Below, piece by piece: positions 1 through 5,379 of a DNA stretch of 11,828 nucleotides (positions are counted from its first letter, which is position 1; each line of letters begins with the position of its first letter). Source of the DNA: JAVJSU01 sp040219275. GTDB taxonomy: Bacteria > Chloroflexota > Anaerolineae > Aggregatilineales > Phototrophicaceae. The stretch is from NCBI GenBank assembly GCA_040219275.1, contig JAVJSU010000065.1, positions 1 to 11,828 of the forward strand, written 5' to 3'. Below the pieces are notes generated by a model. That model ran no database searches. It saw nothing but the letters and a program-made list of their open reading frames with translations, and was not told the origin of the DNA. The translations under genes were made by a program, and so were the position numbers.

Positions 1-1
1 T

Positions 2-115
2 TGGAGTAATGGACAAACTGAAGGACAAGTCAACCGTCTCAAATTCATCAAACGGCAAATGTATGGTCGTGCTAAATTCGATCTACTCCGTCTGCGGGTT
101 CTTGCTCCACCCTGA
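2..115 (+). pseudogene. ISL3-family transposase, C-terminal end (partial)
   Basis: The frame starting at position 2 reads WSNGQTEGQVNRLKFIKRQM, then YGRAKFDLLRLRVLAPP and a TGA stop. WSNGQTEGQVNRLKxIKRxMYGRAxFDLLRxRVL is the very characteristic C-terminal end of ISL3-type (DDE) transposases, a motif also found in related tnp families. Only 37 codons lie in the window, so it cannot be judged whether the element to the left is intact. The element probably ends shortly after the stop, within roughly the next 30 nt. It marks the left side of the window as a site of insertion-sequence activity. Family assignment is from memory of the motif. Confidence 0.75.
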
Positions 116-389
116 TTTCACATAAAGTGCGGATGAACCGAATTAGTGGAGGAAAAAAGTGAGAATTCTGTAAACTGAATGAAGGTAAGGTTGCTCAAGT
201 CTAAGCTTGGTTTCTTAGTGGAGACTTTTGTATAATGAAAATGTCGCAATCTTTAGCTTGCGGGTGGGAAAATCTCGTACACTCCCATGAACTATCCTTT
301 CATACTTTTCACTCAGCACCTTGAACCAAGAACCGGGTATTATGAACTAGCATCGTCTTTTACTGATAACTGTTGACTGTAAACTCAAA
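116..389. other. Non-coding stretch between IS end and MerR-type gene
   Basis: This stretch of about 270 nt has no convincing reading frame. The first ~30 nt probably belong to the terminal inverted-repeat region of the ISL3-like element. The rest is the AT-richer leader of the MerR-type regulator gene and contains the promoter-like TATAAT described separately. I see no tRNA, terminator or repeat here. Confidence 0.5.
207..236 (+). promoter_or_regulatory. Candidate sigma-70-type promoter of the MerR-type gene
   Basis: A perfect TATAAT (231-236) is preceded at 18 nt by TTGGTT (207-212), which keeps the TTG of the -35 consensus. A transcript would have a leader of about 145 nt before the ATG at 390. 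MerR-type regulators often act at promoters with stretched (19-20 bp) spacers; the 18 bp here is only slightly long, and I see no clear dyad in the spacer. The -10 is strong and the -35 weak. Confidence 0.4.
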
Positions 390-1133
390 ATGAAAACCAG
401 CGACATCGCCAAAGTGATTGGCGTTCATGTGAATACCGTGCGTCTCTACGAAGAAGCAGGCTTTTTGCCAGCGATTCCACGCGGGCAAAATCGCTATCGG
501 CAGTACAGCGACTTACATCTCGAACATGCCAAACTCGTGCGCTTAACCCTGCATTGGCCTTATCTAGGCGATAAAGAACTGCGCTTTCAGCTTTTACGAA
601 ATGCCGCCACTGGCAATTTCGGCACCACGATTGAATTGGCTTTCCAATATCTGGCTCTTATTCGTATGGAACGCACATCCACCGAAGCGGCTATCGAATT
701 TCTGGAGTATTGGGCGGCAGGCAATTTGATTGATGCCTTTGAGGATACTGTCACCATTGGCAAAGCAGCAAAGCGCCTCAATGTCAGCGTGGACATGCTC
801 CGCAACTGGGAGCGCAACGGCCTTATCACTGTCCCACGCGAAACGGGAAGCGGTTATCGGCTTTATGGGATGCGCGAATTTGGGCGGATTCGCGTGATTC
901 GCAGTTTGCTACAGGCAGGCTACAGCCTCATGGCGATTTTGCGAATGCTTCAGGCTTATGATGCAGGTCAGAGCGAAAATCTCGGCGAAAAGCTCGAACT
1001 CCCTCTCGAAGAAAGTGCCAATGAATATATCGAAGTCATCGCTGACCATTGGCTCTCAAGCCTGATTGAACTCGAATCCCGCGCCAAAGCCATCATCCAG
1101 CAAATCAAGAAATTGATTGAGCTATCGCGCTAA
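390..1133 (+). CDS. Transcriptional regulator with two MerR-type DNA-binding domains
   Basis: This is a predicted 247-aa cytoplasmic regulator. The first MerR-type winged helix-turn-helix spans about residues 1-70: SDIAKVIGVHVNTVRLYEEAGFL, then the wing with RYRQYS. A second, complete one spans about 120-190: TIGKAAKRLNVSVDMLRNWE, then GSGYRLYG. A mostly helical C-terminus (about 210-247, ending IIQQIKKLIEL) could form the dimerisation coil typical of the family. Classical MerR proteins have one such domain and dimerise to bind a palindrome; having both in one chain means a monomer could cover a dyad or a dimer could span a longer site. No metal-binding cysteine pattern or drug-binding domain is visible. 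The ATG at 390 is the only reasonable start, although no Shine-Dalgarno sequence precedes it. The gene is followed after about 60 nt by an unrelated gene in the same direction and probably controls it and the VOC genes. That target assignment is inference. Confidence 0.8.
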   Translation: MKTSDIAKVIGVHVNTVRLYEEAGFLPAIPRGQNRYRQYSDLHLEHAKLVRLTLHWPYLGDKELRFQLLRNAATGNFGTTIELAFQYLALIRMERTSTEAAIEFLEYWAAGNLIDAFEDTVTIGKAAKRLNVSVDMLRNWERNGLITVPRETGSGYRLYGMREFGRIRVIRSLLQAGYSLMAILRMLQAYDAGQSENLGEKLELPLEESANEYIEVIADHWLSSLIELESRAKAIIQQIKKLIELSR

Positions 1134-1190
1134 AACCCTCCACCTATCCTCCAAGCCTTTATCATGAAAATAGTCAAGTTTATCAGGAGG
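1131..1190 (+). repeat. Intergenic module copy 1 (stop codon to RBS)
   Basis: First of three related intergenic segments. It starts at the TAA of the regulator gene and runs to the AGGAGG (1185-1190) of the next gene. It contains CTCCA (1138-1142), exactly 17 nt, then TATCAT (1160-1165). Copies 2 and 3 keep the same CTCCA-N17-TA..AT geometry. CCTCC at 1137-1141 and 1148-1152 could pair with the GGAGG of the ribosome binding site. Confidence 0.5.
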
Positions 1191-1194
1191 TCAT

Positions 1195-1695
1195 ATGGAC
1201 GATATTCATAGCATCGGGCACTACATTCAGGAGCACATCAACCAGCATTGGGAAAGCTGTTTTCAGCAATGCCAGAGCAAGATGCTGGAAATGTATCCGC
1301 AAATTGGCGATAGTGTTTACGCGATTTATGGCAAGCAGATTTTCCAGAAGGTTCATGAGCGCTTCAAAGAATTGGGATTGCAGGCGAGTCCACGCTTGCC
1401 AGGCAGTTTGATGAATTCGCGGGAATGGGGCGAAAATGAGAGCGAGAGGCAGCGCTGGATGTGGAGCAAAATTAGCCGCAGTGACGGAAGCGCTATCGGA
1501 ACAATCGTAATTGTCGTCTTCCATGACCATACAAAGATACGAATCCCGCGTGCATTTCAGGTGATTGCATTGGAAGTCAGCAGCCCTGCCGCCGTGATTA
1601 AGGCACTCTCGGAAATCTCGCCCGAATTCAAAAACGCGCCTGATATGAAGCAGGAAGTCGCCGAATATCTGGCAGCGAATCCCGATAGGAGCTAA
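1195..1695 (+). CDS. Hypothetical protein (166 aa), unrecognised family
   Basis: This is a well-formed gene: AGGAGG (1185-1190) sits 4 nt before ATG 1195. It encodes a 166-aa, probably cytoplasmic protein with no signal peptide or transmembrane segment. The N-terminal ~60 residues look helical and polar (IQEHINQHWESCFQQCQSKM; two cysteines three residues apart). A central stretch IGTIVIVVFHDH followed by FQVIALEVSSP suggests beta strands of a mixed alpha/beta fold. A helical end follows (AAVIKALSEISPEF, MKQEVAEYLAAN). The spacing of the two cysteines, CQQC, resembles a redox or metal motif, but nothing else supports this. I do not recognise the family. It lies between a tandem-MerR regulator and two VOC genes, with similar intergenic modules on both sides, so it probably belongs to the same regulated group. 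Confidence 0.7.
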   Translation: MDDIHSIGHYIQEHINQHWESCFQQCQSKMLEMYPQIGDSVYAIYGKQIFQKVHERFKELGLQASPRLPGSLMNSREWGENESERQRWMWSKISRSDGSAIGTIVIVVFHDHTKIRIPRAFQVIALEVSSPAAVIKALSEISPEFKNAPDMKQEVAEYLAANPDRS

Positions 1696-1741
1696 AAGCC
1701 TCCACCTTTCCACCAGCCCCTTAGAATAAGAGAAAAGGAGG
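1693..1741 (+). repeat. Intergenic module copy 2 (stop codon to RBS)
   Basis: This second copy starts at the TAA of the 166-aa gene and ends in AAGGAGG (1735-1741). It contains CTCCA (1700-1704), 17 nt, then TAGAAT (1722-1727). It shares CACCAGCCC and TTAGAATAAG with copy 3. GCCTCC (1698-1703) is complementary to GGAGGC (1737-1742) overlapping the ribosome binding site. Confidence 0.5.
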
Positions 1742-1745
1742 CGGT

Positions 1746-1898
1746 ATGAAAATCAATCACATCAATCTCACCGTGACGGATGTTCTCGCAGTAGCGGAAT
1801 TTCTCGAAAAATATTTTGGCATGACGAATCAGGGCGGCAACAAAGGCTTTACAGTCGAGGTCATGGCCCAAGTCTCCAACAGTACACCAGCCCTTTAG
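1746..1898 (+). pseudogene. Internally deleted VOC-family (glyoxalase fold) gene, 50-aa remnant
   Basis: ATG 1746 has a strong RBS (AAGGAGG, 4 nt spacing). The frame encodes MKINHINLTVTDVLAVAEFL, then EKYFGMTNQGGNKGFTVEVM, AQVSNSTPAL and TAG. The first ~37 residues are an unmistakable N-terminal module of a vicinal-oxygen-chelate protein. Full members are about 120-130 aa and usually close with a strand like PGGFTVEVM. Here the N-terminal GGNKGFTV runs straight into EVMA, as if the middle of the gene had been lost between two sites that both encode GFTV. The two betaalphabetabetabeta modules of a VOC fold cannot be made from 50 residues, so the product is most likely non-functional. The metal ligands cannot all be present. 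The last ten residues may be read-through: the CAA after GCC (1869-1871) aligns with the TAA stop codons that begin the other two intergenic modules. Confidence 0.65.
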
Positions 1899-1923
1899 AA
1901 TAAGGCTAGTAATCAATTGGAGG
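1869..1923 (+). repeat. Intergenic module copy 3
   Basis: Third copy, partly inside the reading frame of the shortened VOC gene. It has CTCCA (1874-1878), 17 nt, TAGAAT (1896-1901), and ends in the GGAGG (1919-1923) of the following gene. CACCAGCCC and TTAGAATAAG are shared with copy 2. CTCCAA (1874-1879) is perfectly complementary to TTGGAG (1917-1922) at the ribosome binding site, with the flanking base changed on both sides relative to copy 2. Confidence 0.5.
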
Positions 1924-1928
1924 ACAAA

Positions 1929-2642
1929 ATGAATCAAAAAGAGTGGATGACTGTACCCGTATTGTTCGTTGCTTTGCTGGATGAAACGCTCGATTTCTGG
2001 GAAGCACTTGGCTACGAAAAAACCTATTATCAGAAAAGCCCTTATGGTTATGGGGTGATGAGTCGTGGCGAATACGGTTTACATTTTATCCAGCAAAAAT
2101 GGCTAAAGCCCGAAGAAAATCCCTATGGCTGTATGGTGATGGTGACGGATGTCGAGGCTGTACACCAGAATTTTTCCAAAGCCTTGAAGGGTAAATTGGG
2201 ACGTGTTCCGAATAAAGGTTTGCCCCGCATCACGCGCATCAGACCGGGACAAACGCGCTTCACCGTGACCGACCCTTCAGGCAACTCAGTGACATTCATC
2301 AAATTTGGGGATGAAGACGAAGAAATGGTAGTCAAATCCGAGCAAAGGGGAGACCAAAGTCCAGTGGAATTTGCGATTTCACGGGCTACACGCTTCCGTG
2401 AGTCCAAACTTGATTTGTCCGGCGCGGCGAAAATTCTGGATGTCGCGCTAGAACGCCATTCAGACGAGGCAAAAATCCTCATCGCTCGTGCGCTTCTGCT
2501 ACGTGCGGAAATCGCGCTGGACGTAGAAGAAACAACAACCGCCAGCGCAAGCCTAGAAAAACTCCACGAACTCCCTCTCAGCCAAGAAGAACGCGCCAGC
2601 CTAAGTAGCGAAATCGAACGGCTTAACGAAATACTTGCCTAA
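1929..2642 (+). CDS. VOC-family (bleomycin-resistance/glyoxalase fold) protein with helical C-terminal extension
   Basis: The preferred start is ATG 1929, with GGAGG at 1919-1923 (5 nt spacing), rather than the TTG at 1917 inside the RBS; this gives 237 aa. Residues ~1-125 form a VOC domain of the bleomycin-resistance-protein type: VPVLFVALLDETLDFWEALG, then LHFIQQ, CMVMVTDVEAVHQNF and the closing TVTDPSGNSVTFIKF. Such proteins act as dimers that bind small toxic compounds or catalyse metal-dependent chemistry; which applies here cannot be told. Residues ~145-237 are unusual for the family: an acidic linker (EDEEM) and then about four amphipathic helices (AAKILDVALERHSDEAKILI, then RALLLRAEIALDVEET and a Glu-rich end). 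They look like one or two TPR-like helical hairpins. The gene probably ends the MerR cluster. A role in resistance or detoxification is inference. Confidence 0.75.
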   Translation: MNQKEWMTVPVLFVALLDETLDFWEALGYEKTYYQKSPYGYGVMSRGEYGLHFIQQKWLKPEENPYGCMVMVTDVEAVHQNFSKALKGKLGRVPNKGLPRITRIRPGQTRFTVTDPSGNSVTFIKFGDEDEEMVVKSEQRGDQSPVEFAISRATRFRESKLDLSGAAKILDVALERHSDEAKILIARALLLRAEIALDVEETTTASASLEKLHELPLSQEERASLSSEIERLNEILA

Positions 2643-2655
2643 TTCTTATTACAAC

Positions 2656-2683
2656 GGGGCGCATGATATAAGCTCTGCGCCTC
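2656..2683 (+). other. GC-rich stem-loop after the VOC gene
   Basis: GGCGCA (2658-2663) and TGCGCC (2676-2681) form a perfect 6-bp stem around a 12-nt loop. One G:U and one G:C pair extend it outward. No run of T follows, so it is a poor intrinsic terminator. The loop contains GATATAAG, which could instead be promoter-like. Confidence 0.3.
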
Positions 2684-2717
2684 TCTACAAAATGTCCCTC
2701 AGTTCTCGCTTATTCCG

Positions 2718-2864
2718 ATGCGAAGCAACCTCTGGCTACGTCCGAGTGCATGGATTGACCAGAACGGTGAAGCACATATCAACCTTAATCTTGATGCCAA
2801 CCGCGTCACGTTGATGGATCGCGTCAAAGCGAATGAACTGCAACCAGAACATATACCGTTCTGA
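2718..2864 (+). CDS. Possible small protein (48 aa) or 3' remnant of a longer gene
   Basis: The frame reads MRSNLWLRPSAWIDQNGEAH, then INLNLDANRVTLMDRVKANE, LQPEHIPF and TGA. Its composition looks like genuine protein rather than noise. The frame stays open upstream to 2667 with plausible residues (LQNVPQFSLIP before the Met), and ATG 2718 has no Shine-Dalgarno sequence, so this could be the tail of a truncated gene. A strong intrinsic terminator follows 28 nt after the stop, as expected for the end of a transcribed unit. I recognise no family. Confidence 0.35.
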   Translation: MRSNLWLRPSAWIDQNGEAHINLNLDANRVTLMDRVKANELQPEHIPF

Positions 2865-2891
2865 GAGCGATAATCACCATCCTAATACAGA

Positions 2892-2917
2892 AGCGGCGTG
2901 AAAATGTCGCTTTTTTT
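2892..2917 (+). terminator. Rho-independent terminator (+ strand)
   Basis: An 8-bp stem, AGCGGCGT (2892-2899) with ATGTCGCT (2904-2911), includes two G:U wobbles. A GAAA tetraloop closes it and a run of T follows to 2917. It ends transcription coming from the MerR/VOC cluster and the small ORF, and insulates the iron-uptake operon. Confidence 0.8.
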
Positions 2918-3049
2918 GTGCCTACTTTCAATCAACTTCCGATAGATCTACAGCTTAGAAATCTCCCTCAAGCGCAAATCGAAATGCTTTTTTCTCGCAG
3001 AACGTTGCGCGGCAATCGCAAGAGGGAGTCAACTCATGCACAATTCGAC

Positions 3050-3097
3050 ACTTTCAATCTGAAATCTATCCGAACTTTCAACCTGAAATCTATCCGA
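3050..3097 (+). repeat. Two tandem copies of a 24-bp repeat
   Basis: ACTTTCAATCTGAAATCTAT plus CCGA (3050-3073) is followed directly by the same 24-mer with a single change, T to C at the ninth base (3074-3097). A decayed third unit (TTTTTAACCCTG) may follow. Isolated similarity to the first ten bases also occurs at 2924-2933. Short sub-terminal repeats of this sort occur at the ends of some IS families, notably IS21. No transposase gene is next to it, so that is only a possibility. Confidence 0.6.
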
Positions 3098-3216
3098 TTT
3101 TTAACCCTGGTGAAGAAATAATTCAGCTTCACTTAATCTCTTTGTTCCGAGTAAAACACTTTATATTAAATAGATAGCCATCTTAAAAAACAGTGCGATA
3201 AATTTCTGATTTCCTT

Positions 3217-3232
3217 CGTGATGTATTTCACA
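3217..3232 (+). promoter_or_regulatory. CRP/FNR-family-like operator dyad
   Basis: CGTGA-N6-TCACA (3217-3221, 3228-3232) matches nine of the ten conserved positions of the CRP consensus TGTGA-N6-TCACA. It lies about 110 nt before the start of the siderophore-binding protein, a plausible position for a regulator of the operon. I see no convincing Fur or DtxR/IdeR box, which would be expected for an iron-controlled operon. One such match in 400 nt of AT-rich DNA can be chance. Confidence 0.3.
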
Positions 3233-3342
3233 GTCACACAGCACAATTCTATGTTTAATCAAATGCGTGGAAATCCACTTTACTTTCCCTTTATCATCGT
3301 GACTGATTAACGATACACATCATGCAAGCGAAAGGCATTTTT

Positions 3343-4338
3343 ATGAAACAAACAATCAAATCTGTGTGGATTATCTGCCTGTTGTTGTTCGGCAGTTTGA
3401 GTCATGCACAAGACAATATGACCTGTGACACCGGTTTTCAGGCGGTCGAGGATGCAACGGGAAGTGTATGTGTTCCCGAAAGTCCGTTGCGTGTTGTAGC
3501 CCTTGAATGGACTTATATGGAAGATGTTCTCGCACTTGGCGTACAACCTGTCGGTGTAGCGGATATTGAAGGCTATCATAATTGGGTTGATATTTCGATT
3601 GAACTCGGCGAAGATGTTGTTGATGTTGGTACAAGGCAAGCACCGAATCTTGAACTGATTGCTGAACTCGAACCTGATTTAATCATCACATCACAATTGC
3701 GCTCGACTGAAAATTATGATGAATTAGCCGCAATTGCCCCCACACTGATGTTCAATTCGTACCCACCAGAAGGTTCGTATTTTGTAGAGATGACAAATAC
3801 CTTCAGCACAATTGCAACCGCCCTGAATCGTGAGGTAGAGGGGGAGGCAATTTTAGAAGAAATGTACCAATACTTTGAAGATGCTTCAACCGCATTAGAA
3901 ACAGCAGGGCGTTTAGGCGAAGGCTTCATCCTCGCACAGGGCTATCTCCAGAGTGAAGCGGCTGTATTCCGACTGTTCACGGACAATGCGATGGCAGTTG
4001 AGATTTTAGAGCAAATCGGACTCAGCAATGATTGGGACGATGCCCCACAGCAATATGGTTTCACTACGATTGGGGTTGAAGGATTTGCTGAAATTGGCGA
4101 TACGAACTTCTTTTTTGTCGCACAGGAAGCAGACCGTAACTTCTTCTATGAAGCAGACCTATGGGGAACTTTACCCTTTGTCCAGAATGAACATGCCTAC
4201 TGGTTGGGCGCAGATATATGGCTCTTCGGAGGACCATTATCAGCAAAGACACTGGTTGATACCACGCTCACAGCACTTAACGTTGAATTGCCTCAAGCTG
4301 AAATGACACCTGAAGCGACAGCAGAGGCAGGATCGTAA
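3343..4338 (+). CDS. Iron-siderophore ABC transporter substrate-binding protein (FecB/FepB type)
   Basis: This is the extracytoplasmic binding protein that delivers a ferric chelate to the permease encoded next. ATG 3343 is preferred: GAAAGG (3330-3335) lies 7 nt upstream and it places a clean signal peptide at the N-terminus (MKQTIKSVWIICLLLFGSLS, then HA and likely cleavage before QDN). ATG 3322 in the same frame would add seven residues. No lipobox cysteine follows, so secretion by signal peptidase I is likely rather than lipid anchoring. The mature protein has two early cysteines (C28, C43) that may form a disulfide. The Peripla_BP_2 fold then starts with PLRVVALEWTYMEDVLALGV, followed by LELIAELEPDLIITS in the N-lobe. 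The C-lobe has FVQNEHAYWLGADIWLFGGP. The tail MTPEATAEAGS is low-complexity. Length (331 aa) is normal. The permease gene starts 3 nt after its stop, so it heads the operon. The exact siderophore cannot be told. Confidence 0.9.
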   Translation: MKQTIKSVWIICLLLFGSLSHAQDNMTCDTGFQAVEDATGSVCVPESPLRVVALEWTYMEDVLALGVQPVGVADIEGYHNWVDISIELGEDVVDVGTRQAPNLELIAELEPDLIITSQLRSTENYDELAAIAPTLMFNSYPPEGSYFVEMTNTFSTIATALNREVEGEAILEEMYQYFEDASTALETAGRLGEGFILAQGYLQSEAAVFRLFTDNAMAVEILEQIGLSNDWDDAPQQYGFTTIGVEGFAEIGDTNFFFVAQEADRNFFYEADLWGTLPFVQNEHAYWLGADIWLFGGPLSAKTLVDTTLTALNVELPQAEMTPEATAEAGS

Positions 4339-4341
4339 AAC

Positions 4342-5379
4342 GTGGCAAGCAAGACAAAACATGGCGATAGCACGCGCTTCATTCAGTCGCGTGCTATGCT
4401 TCCCCTTGGTTTAATCATCGGATTGGGATTGCTTGTGCTGTGCCTTGCGTGGAGTATCACCTTAGGCGCAGCCGAAATTTCCCTGTCAACGATATGGGAT
4501 TCAATTTTTGCATTTGATGACTCTTCGTTCCAGCATCTGGTCATTCAGACTGTGCGCTTACCTCGTGTAGTTGCCGGTGCACTGGTTGGTGCATCACTGG
4601 CGGTTGCCGGGGCAATCATGCAAGGTTTGACACGCAATCCACTGGCATCACCTTCCATCTTAGGTGTCAATGCAGGTGCGGCATTTGCTGTCGTTTTAAC
4701 GGTGTTCATACTCGGTAGTCCACCGCTTTCGGTCTATTCAATTGCGGCATTTATCGGCGCAGGAGTTGCCTCCGTGCTAGTTTATGCGCTCGGTTCAATG
4801 GGACGCAGTGGTGCAACACCGCTTAAATTGACACTTGTTGGAGCGGTTTTTACGGCATTTGTGAGTTCATTCACAACAGCCTTGCTAGTTACCAGTCAGG
4901 ACACGCTTGACCAGATTCGTTTCTGGACAGTCGGTTCGCTTGCGGGACGTGATTGGGCGTTATTCACTCAGACTGCGCCCTATATGCTGGTTGGACTCAT
5001 CGGGGCGTTGTTACTCGCCCGGCAAATTACAACCATTAGCTTAGGAGAAGATATTGCAACAGGTCTCGGACAAAACACCCTCATCGTTAAAGGACTTGCC
5101 GCGATTGTGGTTGTGTTGCTGGCAGGCGGTGGTGTCGCGCTAGCAGGACCTATAGGTTTTGTTGGATTGGTTGCGCCGCACATTGTGCGTTTTATCGTCG
5201 GGCAGGATTATCGCTGGATACTTCCCTATTGTGCGCTAGTTGGTGGCGCAATGGTCATCCTGGGCGATATGGCGGCACGCATCATTATCCGTCCGCAGGA
5301 GTTACCTGTCGGCGTAATGATGGCGTTGATTGGCGCACCTTTCTTCATCTACCTTGCACGCTGGAAGTTGGAACGCTGA
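4342..5379 (+). CDS. FecCD-family siderophore ABC transporter permease 1
   Basis: This 345-aa polytopic inner-membrane protein forms one half of the translocation pore; family members have about 10 transmembrane helices. The family signatures are clear: RLPR (72-75) leading to GASLAVAGAIMQGLTRNPLA, the ILGVNAGAAF loop, the GPIGFVGLVAPHIVR segment (coupling region that contacts the ATPase) and the closing ELPVGVMMALIGAPFFIYL. The start is a GTG only 3 nt after the stop of the binding-protein gene, with a weak AGGA-like RBS inside that gene. The next ATG in frame (residue 19) would still precede the first membrane helix, so the N-terminus is uncertain by up to 18 residues. It is translationally coupled to the second permease, whose ATG overlaps its TGA stop. 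Confidence 0.92.
   Translation: MASKTKHGDSTRFIQSRAMLPLGLIIGLGLLVLCLAWSITLGAAEISLSTIWDSIFAFDDSSFQHLVIQTVRLPRVVAGALVGASLAVAGAIMQGLTRNPLASPSILGVNAGAAFAVVLTVFILGSPPLSVYSIAAFIGAGVASVLVYALGSMGRSGATPLKLTLVGAVFTAFVSSFTTALLVTSQDTLDQIRFWTVGSLAGRDWALFTQTAPYMLVGLIGALLLARQITTISLGEDIATGLGQNTLIVKGLAAIVVVLLAGGGVALAGPIGFVGLVAPHIVRFIVGQDYRWILPYCALVGGAMVILGDMAARIIIRPQELPVGVMMALIGAPFFIYLARWKLER

Larger units (their letters stand above)
2918..3342. other. Intergenic region upstream of the iron-uptake operon
   Basis: About 420 nt lie between the terminator and the binding-protein gene. A 67-codon frame starting with GTG at 2918 is not convincing: it begins inside the terminator T-run, has no RBS, and its end merely translates the tandem repeat at 3050-3097. 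The stretch holds that repeat, AT-rich DNA around 3155-3215, and a CRP/FNR-like dyad at 3217-3232. No RNA gene is visible. Confidence 0.5.

Noticed and set aside
1183..1713. Long minus-strand frame (176 codons) opposite the 166-aa gene
   Set aside because: It lies exactly antisense to a gene with a strong RBS; its Cys/His/Arg-rich composition is that of a shadow frame and it has no RBS.
3050..3097. CRISPR-like repeat
   Set aside because: Only two head-to-tail copies with no spacer between them and no cas gene in the window.
2918..3121. 67-codon + frame starting with GTG
   Set aside because: It starts in the T-run of a terminator, has no RBS, and its end is the tandem repeat translated (FNLKSIRTFNLKSIR).
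3155..3342. Fur or DtxR/IdeR box before the iron operon
   Set aside because: AT-rich stretches such as TTTATATTAAAT and TTTATCATCGTGACTGATTA were examined, but none reaches an acceptable match to GATAATGATAATCATTATC or the DtxR consensus.
5229..5378. Upstream extension of permease 2 by 50 codons
   Set aside because: It overlaps the end of permease 1 out of frame; the coupled ATG at 5379 (TGATG) fits the family start.
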